DNA from: Bacillota bacterium
Lineage (GTDB): Bacteria > Bacillota > SHA-98 > Ch115
DNA: 64,000 nt
Direction of reading: 5' to 3'
Assembly (NCBI GenBank): GCA_013178415.1
Contig: JABLXA010000014.1
Coordinates: 16,156 to 80,155 of the forward strand
Under the pieces are notes generated by a model. That model did no database searches and was not told the DNA's origin. It saw nothing but the letters and a program-made list of their open reading frames with translations. Positions 36,577-45,296 of the stretch are shown here, in pieces; the stretch's first letter is position 1, and every line of letters starts with the position of its first letter. The translations under genes were made by a program, and so were the position numbers.

Positions 36577-36615
36577 AAAAAACAAAGGCAGGGACAAGTT
36601 TGCCCTGTCCCTGCC
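36577..36615 (-). terminator. Rho-independent terminator of the 39-residue gene
   Basis: Read on the minus strand, GGCAGGGACA and TGTCCCTGCC (36587-36615) form a 10-bp stem followed by TTTGTTTTTT (36577-36586). Confidence 0.8.
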
Positions 36616-36633
36616 TATCATGTGTGAAATGGC

Positions 36634-36753
36634 TTAGAACCACCAGAATGCAAGTACCGCTATGGTGAATACTGCCAGAATGAATACCCAGGGCCAGAAA
36701 CCAGGACTGCTCCCTAGTGGAGTAGCCTCACTCGTCCTTACTTCATCTGCCAT
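36634..36753 (-). CDS. 39-residue hydrophobic protein (tiny gene A)
   Basis: ATG 36753 follows GGAGGTGAAAGTAG, a very strong ribosome binding site. The protein starts MADEVRTSEATPLGSSPGF and ends in one hydrophobic segment, WVFILAVFTIAVLAFWWF. The same C-terminal segment recurs in the 27-residue protein encoded at 36958, so the two are tandem paralogues, each followed by a related hairpin. Small one-helix proteins of this kind (YjcZ-type) are linked to sporulation, but that assignment is only by resemblance. The convergent side faces the HypF-like gene's 5' end. Confidence 0.75.
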   Translation of the reverse strand: MADEVRTSEATPLGSSPGFWPWVFILAVFTIAVLAFWWF

Positions 36754-36830
36754 CTACTTTCACCTCCATCGCGAGGGGCCAGCCGATCCGGCATACCATT
36801 GTCGCATATATTGGCCAGCCTCTCAGGAAT

Positions 36831-36859
36831 GGCAGGGATAGGATTTCCCTATCCCTGCC
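36831..36859. repeat. Hairpin behind tiny gene B, related to the terminator of gene A
   Basis: GGCAGGGATAGG (36831-36842) pairs perfectly with CCTATCCCTGCC (36848-36859). The stem shares GGCAGGGA with the terminator at 36587, so gene plus hairpin seem to have been duplicated together. There is no clear T-run here; on the minus strand ATTCC follows. Confidence 0.65.
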
Positions 36860-36957
36860 TTCAAGGCGATTTCTAGTGGGGCTGCCCTCACCGCCGTTTC
36901 ATGACCGGAATGAGGGAAGGAAAGCCGGATTTCCTATGAGTTATTGTCAAAACGCAT

Positions 36958-37041
36958 TTATACCCACCAGAAAGCAAGGATTGCAATTGTGAAGACTGCA
37001 AGGATGAAAATCCAATGCCAGTGACTACCAGAACTTGCCAT
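36958..37041 (-). CDS. 27-residue hydrophobic protein (tiny gene B)
   Basis: ATG 37041 follows GGAGGTGAGCTAA. The product starts MASSGSHWHW and ends in IFILAVFTIAILAFWWV, nearly identical to the C-terminal helix of the protein encoded at 36634. It is one membrane-spanning helix with almost nothing outside it. The conserved ribosome binding site, helix sequence and downstream hairpin argue strongly that both are real genes. Function is unknown; a small sporulation or membrane-stress role is possible. Confidence 0.75.
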   Translation of the reverse strand: MASSGSHWHWIFILAVFTIAILAFWWV

Positions 37042-37427
37042 TTAGCTCACCTCCACCATGAGCTGCTGGCTCCATCAGCAGGTTGGATCCCGAGGACCCG
37101 ACCCACTTTAGACCGGGGATGCGGGTCGCCCGGTCTGCGATCAGTTTGCCGGGGTCTATGGGACCTGGCCTGAATAGGGTCAAGGATCTACGAAGCCAAT
37201 CAGCCCAGCGCTACATAGAGACCAGAAAAGGTGGATTTCATCATGAGGGAGCGGGAGTTTTTCTCATGCCCCCTCGGTCCATATGATATGCAGCAGCAGC
37301 ATCATGTGTGAAAGCCCCAGATTGCAGGTCCCATGAATCCATATAGACACCCCCTTTGAGCCGTGATATCATCAATGAGGAATCATAATCAATGTGTGAA
37401 ATAGCATGATCCATCGGGGGGATTTCC
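37042..37427. other. Gene-free spacer
   Basis: 386 bp between tiny gene B (minus) and the dehydrogenase gene (plus). It should contain promoters for both. I see GC-rich imperfect inverted segments near 37098-37137 (CCCGACCC with GGGTCG) but no clear promoter pair or RNA element. Confidence 0.35.
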
Positions 37428-38459
37428 ATGAAAGCCGCGGTCTTGAAAAAAGTCGGCGTCATTGAAATCGAAGATGTTCCTGTTCCAAAGCCGGCTGATG
37501 ACGAGGTGCTCGTGAGGATCAAGTCTGTTGGTGTCTGCGGCTCTGATATTCACTATTACAGGCACGGCAGAATAGGTACATATGTGGTTGAGAAGCCTAT
37601 CATCCTTGGGCATGAATCATCTGGCGAAATAGTGGAGACTGGCAAGGGGGTGAGGTCGCTAAAGATAGGCGACAGGGTGAGCCTGGAGCCCGGAATCCCA
37701 TGCCGGAAGTGCATTTTCTGCAAGACGGGACGTTACAACCTCTGCCCAGATGTCGTGTTTATGGCAACTCCGCCTGTTGATGGCGCCTTTGTCGAATATG
37801 TGGCCTTCCCTGAGGATTTTGCATTCAAGCTCCCTGATAATGTCTCCTTCGATGAAGGGGCACTGATCGAACCCCTCGCCGTAGGCATATATGCATCCGA
37901 GCGGGCGGGTATCAAACCGGGCCTTAGTGCCGTGATATTGGGAGCCGGACCTATCGGCCTCGTGACCCTCCAGGCGGCAAAGGCCTATGGCGCAGGCCCC
38001 GTGGCAGTGTTGGATATAAGTGATTTCAGGTTGAACATGGCAAGGAAGCTCGGGGCAGACTTCGTAATAGACTCTCGAGACGCGAATGCGTTGGATAAGG
38101 TGCTAGAAGCCATAGGGCAGGGGGGAGCAGATGTAGTCTTTGAGGCTGCAGGGGCTGTGCCCACGATACAGATGACAACCAGGATCGCCAGAAGGGGCGG
38201 CAAGGTGGTTTTGATAGGGCTCTCTGCAAAAGATCAGGTTGAATACAACGTGGTGGATGTATCTGGCAAGGAATTGGACGTCCTTGGAATCTTTAGGTAT
38301 GCGAATGTCTATCGCAAGGCGATAGATTTGGTTTCAGCAGGCAAGATCGGTCTCAAGACCATGGTCACTCACCATTTTCCCCTCGAGAAGACAAAAGAGG
38401 CGCTGGAACTGGCAGATACAAAGAAGGACCAGGCGATAAAGGTCATTGTTAATCCATAG
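37428..38459 (+). CDS. Zinc-dependent sorbitol/xylitol-type dehydrogenase
   Basis: 343 residues; GGGGGGATTTCC precedes ATG 37428. Medium-chain dehydrogenase: GVCGSDIHYYRHG (catalytic Zn Cys and the SDH-specific HYY), ILGHESSGEIVETGKG (Zn His-Glu), structural Zn cysteines in PCRKCIFCKTGRYNLC, and the NAD site ILGAGPIGLVTLQAAK. It oxidises a polyol at C2 to a ketose, probably with NAD. It heads a set with an MFS transporter and beta-mannosidase, suggesting use of mannosides or derived polyols. Confidence 0.9.
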   Translation: MKAAVLKKVGVIEIEDVPVPKPADDEVLVRIKSVGVCGSDIHYYRHGRIGTYVVEKPIILGHESSGEIVETGKGVRSLKIGDRVSLEPGIPCRKCIFCKTGRYNLCPDVVFMATPPVDGAFVEYVAFPEDFAFKLPDNVSFDEGALIEPLAVGIYASERAGIKPGLSAVILGAGPIGLVTLQAAKAYGAGPVAVLDISDFRLNMARKLGADFVIDSRDANALDKVLEAIGQGGADVVFEAAGAVPTIQMTTRIARRGGKVVLIGLSAKDQVEYNVVDVSGKELDVLGIFRYANVYRKAIDLVSAGKIGLKTMVTHHFPLEKTKEALELADTKKDQAIKVIVNP

Positions 38460-38529
38460 TCGATAGGCCCTTATGCCGATAAGCCCTTTTTCTGATAAGC
38501 CCTTGTCCTGAGAGGAGCGCGAGGAAGAA

Positions 38530-39854
38530 TTGAGACAACCCTTTCTTTTCCGTGATGCCCGACCCATGTCGAGCATGCAGAGGAACTGGCTGTTGTTTTT
38601 GTCAGCTGGCATTTTCCTCGGGGTCACAGGGGGGATGTATGACTCAACCTTCAACAATTACCTGAATGATGTCTTCAAGATGTCAGCCAGCACTCGAGGC
38701 TGGCTGGAGTTTCCAAGGGAATTCCCAGGAGTCAGTATCGTCTTTGTATCTATGCTCTTGGGTTTCCTGCCGGAAACCAAAATGGCCTCATTAGCCGTAG
38801 CCATGTGGGCAGCCGGCCTTGCTGGACTTGCTTTTTTCGCCTCAGGTTTCTCCATGCTGGTGGTATGGATGATGCTCTGGAGCATCGGGACGCACCTCTA
38901 TATGCCTCTCAGCCAGGCCATTGGCGTGAGTGTCGCGGAAAAGGGTAAAGTTGGAAGATATCTTGGTAACTTTGCCGGTGCCAATACGGCGGCAGTGATC
39001 GCCGGGGCGGGGTTCATCATGATCGGTAACCGATTCCTTGGGGTGGGCTATAGATCCATCTTCGGTCTTGCGGCACTTTCTACTTCTCTTGCGGCAATCG
39101 CTTTTCTCCTCATGAAGATCCAGCCCTCTCGTGACGATAACAGTCCCGCTCCTGCTTCACCTCCACGACGGCGCTGGTTCTCAAACGCAAATATGGCCTA
39201 TTCTACGTCCTCAACGTGCTCTATGGCGCTAGAAAGCAGGTTTTTTTGACCTTCGGGCCATGGGTGCTTATCAAGATCTTCGGACAGCCGGCCTCCACCA
39301 TCGCGCTCTTGTGGATCATTTCTGCCACATTGGGAATCCTCTTCAAACCCATACTAGGTAGACTGGTCGATTCCCTGGGCGAGCGTAAGATCCTTATGGG
39401 TGAGGCTGTAGTCCTTATCCTGATATGTCTTGGCTACTGTACGGGCGATGGGGTGAGGTTATGGGGTATGAATATTGGTCTATATCTTGCCTGCGCATGT
39501 TTTGTTTTAGATCAGCTCATGATGGCCGTCGGTATTGCGCGGACTACATACCTCAATAAGATCGCTGATACTCCGGCGGATCTTACGCCTACTCTTGCTA
39601 TGGGCATTTCTATGGACCATGTGGTTTCCATGAGTGTTCCTGCCCTTGGTGGGTTGCTATGGCAGAAAATGGGGTTCGAGTATGTATTTCTTGCGGCAGC
39701 TTGTGTAGCATTTATGAACCTGTTTGCAGCGTCGAGAATTCGTGTTCCTGCGACGCCTGGAGGAGTTGAGGCTCCTGAGGGGATCCAAAAGACGGCCGGC
39801 GGCCTTGGCGGCCTCACTACGGCGTCCGTGGGACGCGTACGCTTGATGAAATGA
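38530..39854 (+). pseudogene. MFS transporter interrupted by a frameshift
   Basis: The N-terminal part (38530-39249; RNWLLFLSAGIFLGVTGGMY, six helices) runs into the C-terminal part (open frame through 39854; GLFYVLNVLYGARKQVFLTF). The shift lies at about 39170-39183: the reading after PPRRRW continues as LKRKYGL one frame back, which restoring one base in TGGTT would fix. Rejoined, it would be a normal MFS protein of about 440 residues. It may be a real inactivating mutation or a sequencing error. Neighbouring genes suggest a sugar or glycoside substrate. GAGGAAG precedes TTG 38530. Confidence 0.75.
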
Positions 39855-39871
39855 GCAAGGAGGGAGCTAAT

Positions 39872-42358
39872 TTGATTTGCAGGATCTCTTTGAACGGCGA
39901 GTGGCAGTTTGCTGAGGCATCTGAGGCCCGGGATGGTAAATGGGCGGCTGGCAGAGTGCCAGGATGCGTACAGCTGGATCTCATGGCCCTCGGAAAACTT
40001 CCTGATCCATTTTACAGGATGAATGAGCATTATGCTCACGAGCTTGAAGATAAGGAATGGGTTTACAGGAAAGAATTTGATTTCGCGGGCGGGAAATATC
40101 ATGCGGCTGAGCTGGTCTTCATGGGTTTGGATACATTTGCTGACATCTATATCAATGGGCATTATCTCGGCAGAGCGCAGGACATGTTCATACCATACAG
40201 ATATGACGTTACGGATACGTTGGTGGTCGGAAAGAACATCATTGAGGTCAGGTTTGCTTCTCCCATCAACGAAATAAAGGCTATGGAAAGGAATAGCCCT
40301 GTCCGGCTTGCGTCGAGCAGCGAATCCGCGCGGCCATATGTGCGCAAGGCCCAGTATTCCTATGGTTGGGACTGGGGTCCGCGCATCGCTCAGGTAGGCA
40401 TCTGGCGTCCTGTGTACTTGGAACTCATAGAGGATGCCAAGATCGAACATCCATTTTTCTTCACTCGTGAGATAAAAAACGGGAAAGCTTCTGTAAGTGT
40501 CAGAGCGGAGGTACAGAGGCATGTTGATGGAGAGCTTTCCGCCAGGGTGGAGGTTGCATATGAAGGAGAAAACGTGGCATCCTGTACGGTTCCGGTAAAG
40601 CCCGAAAGAGGCGGGGAGGGGATAGACGCTTTCTTTTCCATTGACTCTCCCAGGCTCTGGTATCCCAATGGCGTGGGTGAACAGCCCCTCTACGAGATAA
40701 AAATAACTCTGCTTAAAGAAGGCAGAGCGATAGATGAGAAGAGCTTTCGCTCCGGCATACGGACAGTAAGGCTTCTGCAGCAGAAAGATGACCAGGGCAC
40801 GAGCTTTATATTCGAGATAAATGGGGTCAAGGTCTTTGCCAAAGGCGCTAATTGGATACCCGCTGATAATCTTCTCCCGCGCCTGACCCCAGAAGATTAT
40901 GATGAGTATATAAGGCTCGCCAGGGATGCGAATATGAATATGCTCCGAATTTGGGGCGGCGGGATCTATGAGGATGAGGCATTTTATGAGGCTTGCGATC
41001 GTTACGGAATCATGATATGGCACGATTTCATGTATGCATGCGCCGAATATCCCGACCAGTTTGAATGGTTCAGGGATCTCGCTCGTAAAGAGGCTGTGTC
41101 TGTGGTCAAGGCCCTTCGCAATCACCCGTCCATAGTGCTGTGGTGCGGCAACAATGAAAACAACTGGGGATTCCATTCATGGTGGAAGGTTGGAGATCCC
41201 GAATTTCTTGGCAACTATATTTATAAGCAGATTCTTCCCGGGGTCTGCGCAGAGCTTGATCCATCACGGCCTTATTGGGTTTCGAGCCCATATGGTGGGG
41301 AAGATCCTAATAGCGAGGCAGAGGGTGACAGGCATGCGTGGAATGTTTGGTCTGGATGGATAGACTACGGGCAGTATGTGCATGATACCGGACGTTTCCT
41401 GAGCGAATTTGGATTCCAGGCCATGCCAGATTGGAGAACGGTGCTATCCTTTACTGCACCTGAGGATAGACATATTCTCAGTCCTGTTATGCTTGCCCAT
41501 AATAAAATGGTGGAAGGAATGGAACGGCTTGTACGGTTCCTGGTGGGGCGCATCGGTTTCCCTCGGGACCTGAAGAGCTTCGTGTATCTTACCCAGCTAA
41601 ACCAGGCAGAAGCCATAAGAACCGGTGTGGAACATTGGCGAAGCCGGAAATTCGCCACAGCCGGTACTATTTACTGGCAACTCAATGATTGCTGGCCTGT
41701 GGCGAGTTGGTCTTGCCTCGACTATTATCGCCGCAAGAAGGCGCTATATTACTATACCAAGAGATTTTTCGCAAATTTTCTGGCAGTAGTTAAGCATAAT
41801 GGCGACAGCATCGTCATAATGGGCGTGAATGATGAAGAGCGCGATGTAGAGGGCCGGCTGCGAGTAACTGTTTATGATCTTAAAGGCAACAGGCTGAGCC
41901 GGAAAGAGCTAGGCGTACGCCTTTTGGCCAATGATGTTACTCTCCTTGCCCGTTATACCTGCGAGGATCTGGGAATAGGCTATGAACCACGGCTTGTGCC
42001 AATAGACCTTCCCGGCACGACCCTGCCTGTCGAAAAAAACGGGCGTCTTCTCGACGCCGCTGTATTCGTGGAGCTTGAGGTTAGCGGGAAATCCTATAGA
42101 AATTATGCTGTATTCGACCGGTTCCGTAATCTGAGTCTCGAGAAGCCCAGTATCAGCCTGGAGGTGGATGGCAATCTCATTCGACTGAAATCTGATGTTC
42201 CCGCCTTTGGGGTATTCATAGAAACTGAAAAGGATGTAGATTTGGAAGACAACTGCCTCAATATGGAGCCTGGAGTCACCTATACCGTTCGGTGTTCTGG
42301 CGATCCTGGAAAGGTACATGTATTTGATCTTACGAGAATGGTTACACGTGTTGAGTAG
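39872..42358 (+). CDS. Beta-mannosidase, glycoside hydrolase family 2
   Basis: 828 residues from TTG 39872, chosen for AAGGAGGGA (39857-39865) at six bases; ATG 39851, overlapping the transporter stop, is the alternative. Sugar-binding jelly roll (WQFAEASEARDGKWAAGRVP, VFMGLDTFADIYINGHYLG), then an Ig-like domain, then a TIM barrel with WGGGIYEDEAFYEACDRYGI. The acid/base is the Glu of WCGNNENNW (about residue 429), and the nucleophile is the Glu of LSEFGFQAMP (about residue 512). There is no signal peptide, so it cleaves imported beta-mannosides in the cytoplasm. Confidence 0.93.
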   Translation: MICRISLNGEWQFAEASEARDGKWAAGRVPGCVQLDLMALGKLPDPFYRMNEHYAHELEDKEWVYRKEFDFAGGKYHAAELVFMGLDTFADIYINGHYLGRAQDMFIPYRYDVTDTLVVGKNIIEVRFASPINEIKAMERNSPVRLASSSESARPYVRKAQYSYGWDWGPRIAQVGIWRPVYLELIEDAKIEHPFFFTREIKNGKASVSVRAEVQRHVDGELSARVEVAYEGENVASCTVPVKPERGGEGIDAFFSIDSPRLWYPNGVGEQPLYEIKITLLKEGRAIDEKSFRSGIRTVRLLQQKDDQGTSFIFEINGVKVFAKGANWIPADNLLPRLTPEDYDEYIRLARDANMNMLRIWGGGIYEDEAFYEACDRYGIMIWHDFMYACAEYPDQFEWFRDLARKEAVSVVKALRNHPSIVLWCGNNENNWGFHSWWKVGDPEFLGNYIYKQILPGVCAELDPSRPYWVSSPYGGEDPNSEAEGDRHAWNVWSGWIDYGQYVHDTGRFLSEFGFQAMPDWRTVLSFTAPEDRHILSPVMLAHNKMVEGMERLVRFLVGRIGFPRDLKSFVYLTQLNQAEAIRTGVEHWRSRKFATAGTIYWQLNDCWPVASWSCLDYYRRKKALYYYTKRFFANFLAVVKHNGDSIVIMGVNDEERDVEGRLRVTVYDLKGNRLSRKELGVRLLANDVTLLARYTCEDLGIGYEPRLVPIDLPGTTLPVEKNGRLLDAAVFVELEVSGKSYRNYAVFDRFRNLSLEKPSISLEVDGNLIRLKSDVPAFGVFIETEKDVDLEDNCLNMEPGVTYTVRCSGDPGKVHVFDLTRMVTRVE

Positions 42359-42716
42359 CTAACAGGGACGCGCCGGGTATCTGGAGGCGAAATGGCGGCC
42401 ATGCGCAGTTTGCTGTAGTTCCAGTGGATAACCTCGTAAAATTGGGCGCTTCTCCCAGTCCCGTTGCCGGTGGATCTCCCACCTGCAGCGGGACCCTCGA
42501 CCTGGAAGTCGCATGCGCCATCCTATTTTTCCCTCAATACTCCCCTAAGATTTGACGCTCTGGTTACCAGGATGTTACCCAAAGTTAATAATGACATGCT
42601 ATCCTCTTGCCAATGCAGGGGCAGAGATAGTGAACAAACGCGCCGTTGCAGGGTGGACCTCAGGCGGTTCTCTTTTCGCGCCACACGGCAGCGATACTCA
42701 TGAGGAGATGATAGAT
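42359..42716. other. Gene-free spacer after the beta-mannosidase
   Basis: 358 bp without a convincing gene, repeat or promoter. It separates the mannosidase from a small uncertain gene and the PIG-L pseudogene. Confidence 0.35.
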
Positions 42717-42989
42717 ATGCCAAAAGCAAATGCAGGAAGCAATGTCAATATATTCCGCGCTTCTCGTCCAGGGGCGCCGGCGGACGGGGTATCTATGTCG
42801 CGGAAAGCCAGGGCATCATCTTCGCCGGGGAGAGATCCCAGTCTCAAGCATGGCGCCCGTCAGGAGAGCGGCAGGAAACGTCTCGGATCAGACCGGCCTC
42901 AGCAGGCAGCGATAGGCATAGATGAGAGGATCGCGGCGCTTCATGAGGTGTTATATGAGATATCTCTCATATCTGGCGGATGCTGCTGA
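42717..42989 (+). CDS. Uncertain 90-residue basic protein
   Basis: ATG 42717 follows GAGGAGATGATAG, a usable ribosome binding site. The product is rich in Arg, Ser, Ala and Gly (MPKANAGSNVNIFRASRPGA, then SRKARASSSPGRDPS) and ends in CC. It has no membrane segment or recognisable domain. It overlaps the start of the PIG-L pseudogene by 10 bp. It may be a real gene or a by-product of that decayed region. Confidence 0.35.
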   Translation: MPKANAGSNVNIFRASRPGAPADGVSMSRKARASSSPGRDPSLKHGARQESGRKRLGSDRPQQAAIGIDERIAALHEVLYEISLISGGCC

Positions 42990-43353
42990 CATATCCAGGT
43001 CCGGCTGGGTATGACCGCGACTCCCTACCGCCCATTGCTGCCGTCAAAACCGCCTCAATCGATATCTCTCCCCATGACAGGCTCTTGATCATCGCCCCTC
43101 ATTGTGATGATGAGACTCTTGCCGCAGGCGGAGCCCATCATGATGCAGTGAGGTTGGGCGCGAAGGCATATGTAGCGGTGGTCACAAATGGGGATGGCTT
43201 TCCACTTGCCGCTGACAGGACATTTCGCACGATAGAAGTCTCTTTTTGGGCATTGAAAGCAGGATTCGGGGGGACTTGATCGATCGCACCATTTGGCGCA
43301 TTTTCCAGATCCGGCAAGCACCAGGCATTACGCGGTTGCCGGACCATCTGTAA
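42980..43353 (+). pseudogene. Decayed PIG-L deacetylase gene with a large internal deletion
   Basis: The first part encodes the N-terminal catalytic start (RLLIIAPHCDDETLAAGGAH, VVTNGDGFPLAADRTFRTIE), a close relative of the gene at 33230. At about 43230-43240 it jumps, in another frame, to the extreme C terminus: SLFLGIESRIRGDLIDRTIW, matching SLFLGIESRFQGMMVDRTTW of the intact protein. About 350 codons, including the HPDH motif and the whole middle, are missing. It cannot make a working enzyme. Confidence 0.85.
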
Positions 43354-43396
43354 CAACATGGCAGCCTTGCCTGGAGAAGCGTCGGAGTTTCGTCTG

Positions 43397-44713
43397 TTAT
43401 TCATTGATCCGGAACAGCCGGAAAACAGTCTTCTGATCCCAGCCCAGATCCCAAGGAACTCTGCAGCGGTCGGCCGTATGGCTATTTACCAGCACATATC
43501 CATGGGAATCCCTTCCCACGACCACGGCAAAGTGCTCAATCCGGCCTTTCTCTTCATAGCCAATCAGGTCTCCCTCGCGCAGTCTCTGGATAGCGCCTTC
43601 TGGCGAATCGCTAGTCGGTGCGGTGACTTCATGGAACAGACCGCGTGCTATCTGAGTTGCACGCCTGCTGTGCTGCAAATAGTTGGCAAATGTCTCAGCT
43701 TGGACCCATGCCCTGCTGCCTCCCCTGCCAGATATCGAATGGCTGTAATACCATACATAGTCAGTTGGGAGACCACCAGCTTCTTTGTCTGCCAGGACTT
43801 GGGATACGAAATTTGTGCAATCCCCACCATTGCCTGTATAGTCTTTGTATTTGGGGTTATAGCGAGCGGCGTGGTTTTGGTCCAGGGAGACGCCACAGTA
43901 CTTCATGGCATAATCAACCGCCGCTTCGCGATTGTAAGCGCCTTTAGATCCTGAGGGCGGGGCCTGGGTCATCCTCCCGCTCTGATCGTTACCTTGGCTC
44001 GACATCCACTCTTTGTCATTCCTGCTGCGCCATTTGGCCATTCCCCCGGGCAGACAGGCGGGATTTACCTCGGGAACTAGGGTGTCTTCATCGAGAGGAT
44101 CCGTATACCAATCACGCCGGATCAGCCAGTTGCCCTGCTTGTATGCCAATTCCACTAGGTGGCGGGTCCCTATTCCGAAACGATTTACGCATTCACTGCA
44201 ATCGTCTGCGTATACATAGTCGAGATAGGCGTTTTGCGTTAGGCTTATCCAGGCGGTGTTGTCCTTGATTTCGACCCTTTGCGCGCGCAAGCAAGACATG
44301 GCACGCGTGATCTTGATTCCACGTTTTTCCGCCCAGGCTTTGATATATTTTACGCGGCGTTGTTCATGGTCAAGGGCCCATCTGCCATATTTGGAGTTGG
44401 TATCATATAGGGGGGCAAGTGGATCAGGATCTCCTGTCAGAATTGCATCCGCCCTTCTGTTGAACATGGTTTCCAGCTGCAGATTGATTACGTCAATAAG
44501 TGGAGCTGTGGAATCACACTCTTCGTTCAGCTGTTGTGGTCCATTCCAAAATATCTCCAGGAGTTCAGCAGGGGGTAGTTCCCGGGGCAAGTACCGCGAT
44601 CGGATGGTATGGAAAACCAGCAGCACGAGGGATAGAACGATCACTCCCGCTCCCATGACAGCCACAATCATCCGGGTCAATTTGAGGACGGTTTTGTTTG
44701 CTCCCTTACGCAT
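43397..44713 (-). CDS. Membrane-anchored protein with Amidase_6 domain
   Basis: 438 residues; one N-terminal helix (IVAVMGAGVIVLSLVLLVFH) anchors it facing outward. A middle domain (residues 70-210) carries conserved tryptophans. The C-terminal 170 residues are the putative amidase domain: YNREAAVDYAMKYCG, GGDCTNFVSQVLADKEAGGL with the catalytic-type Cys, and IEHFAVVVGRDSHGYVLVNS with the His. Such proteins are NlpC/P60-like and occur in spore-formers; a cell-wall or spore-related role is likely. A GAAGGAG-like site precedes the start. Confidence 0.85.
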   Translation of the reverse strand: MRKGANKTVLKLTRMIVAVMGAGVIVLSLVLLVFHTIRSRYLPRELPPAELLEIFWNGPQQLNEECDSTAPLIDVINLQLETMFNRRADAILTGDPDPLAPLYDTNSKYGRWALDHEQRRVKYIKAWAEKRGIKITRAMSCLRAQRVEIKDNTAWISLTQNAYLDYVYADDCSECVNRFGIGTRHLVELAYKQGNWLIRRDWYTDPLDEDTLVPEVNPACLPGGMAKWRSRNDKEWMSSQGNDQSGRMTQAPPSGSKGAYNREAAVDYAMKYCGVSLDQNHAARYNPKYKDYTGNGGDCTNFVSQVLADKEAGGLPTDYVWYYSHSISGRGGSRAWVQAETFANYLQHSRRATQIARGLFHEVTAPTSDSPEGAIQRLREGDLIGYEEKGRIEHFAVVVGRDSHGYVLVNSHTADRCRVPWDLGWDQKTVFRLFRINE

Positions 44714-44850
44714 GCGCCGCGCTCCTTCTTGCAGAGGTGACTGGATTATCTAATCTAGGAGTGTGATCGATCCCGCATGATCGATCTTTTGAATATTTAT
44801 GCGGGCGACCAGAGCCTTACCACAGGGTGTCAAGATTGGAGGGGCTATGG

Positions 44851-45282
44851 ATGTTAGTGTTTTTGCTTGCAATATTCGGGGTGATCTGCTGGGGAGTAGC
44901 CCCTGTCTTTGGCAGGTTAGGGCTGGATAAGGTGGACCCGATTACGGGTCTATGCCTGAGAACCCTGATTGCAGCGACAATAGTCGGCAGCTGGCTATTG
45001 GCCACGGGATATACGTGGCGCCTGCACAATGTTCCATTACGTTCCTGGCTGCTCTTGGGGGTAGAGGCCATATTCGCCACGCTGCTTGGGGATCTTGCAT
45101 ATTACGCGGCCCTGAAGCTCGGGAAAGTTTCAAATGTATCTCTAATCATGTCCACTTCCCCTGTCATTACACTTTGGATGGCCCACTCTATCCTTGGAGA
45201 GCATTTGACCTGGCTTCAGATCGCAGGATGCTTTCTGATCGTGCTGGGGCTCTTCCTCGTAGGATTGCAGCATAAGCTCTAG
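44851..45282 (+). CDS. Half-size EamA (DMT superfamily) transporter
   Basis: 143 residues from ATG 44851 (GGAGGGG six bases upstream; the GTG at 44827 lies before that site). There are five helices with the EamA pattern ICWGVAPVFGRLGLDKVDPI at the start and LGEHLTWLQIAGCFLIVLGL at the end. Full-length EamA proteins have two such halves, so this probably works as a dimer. The substrate is unknown. Confidence 0.82.
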   Translation: MLVFLLAIFGVICWGVAPVFGRLGLDKVDPITGLCLRTLIAATIVGSWLLATGYTWRLHNVPLRSWLLLGVEAIFATLLGDLAYYAALKLGKVSNVSLIMSTSPVITLWMAHSILGEHLTWLQIAGCFLIVLGLFLVGLQHKL

Positions 45283-45296
45283 ACATCACCGATCAT

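Noticed and set aside
39512..41176. 554-codon open frame on the minus strand
   Set aside because: It lies opposite the beta-mannosidase and MFS genes, has no ribosome binding site and no domain resemblance; the plus-strand GH2 motifs are unmistakable.
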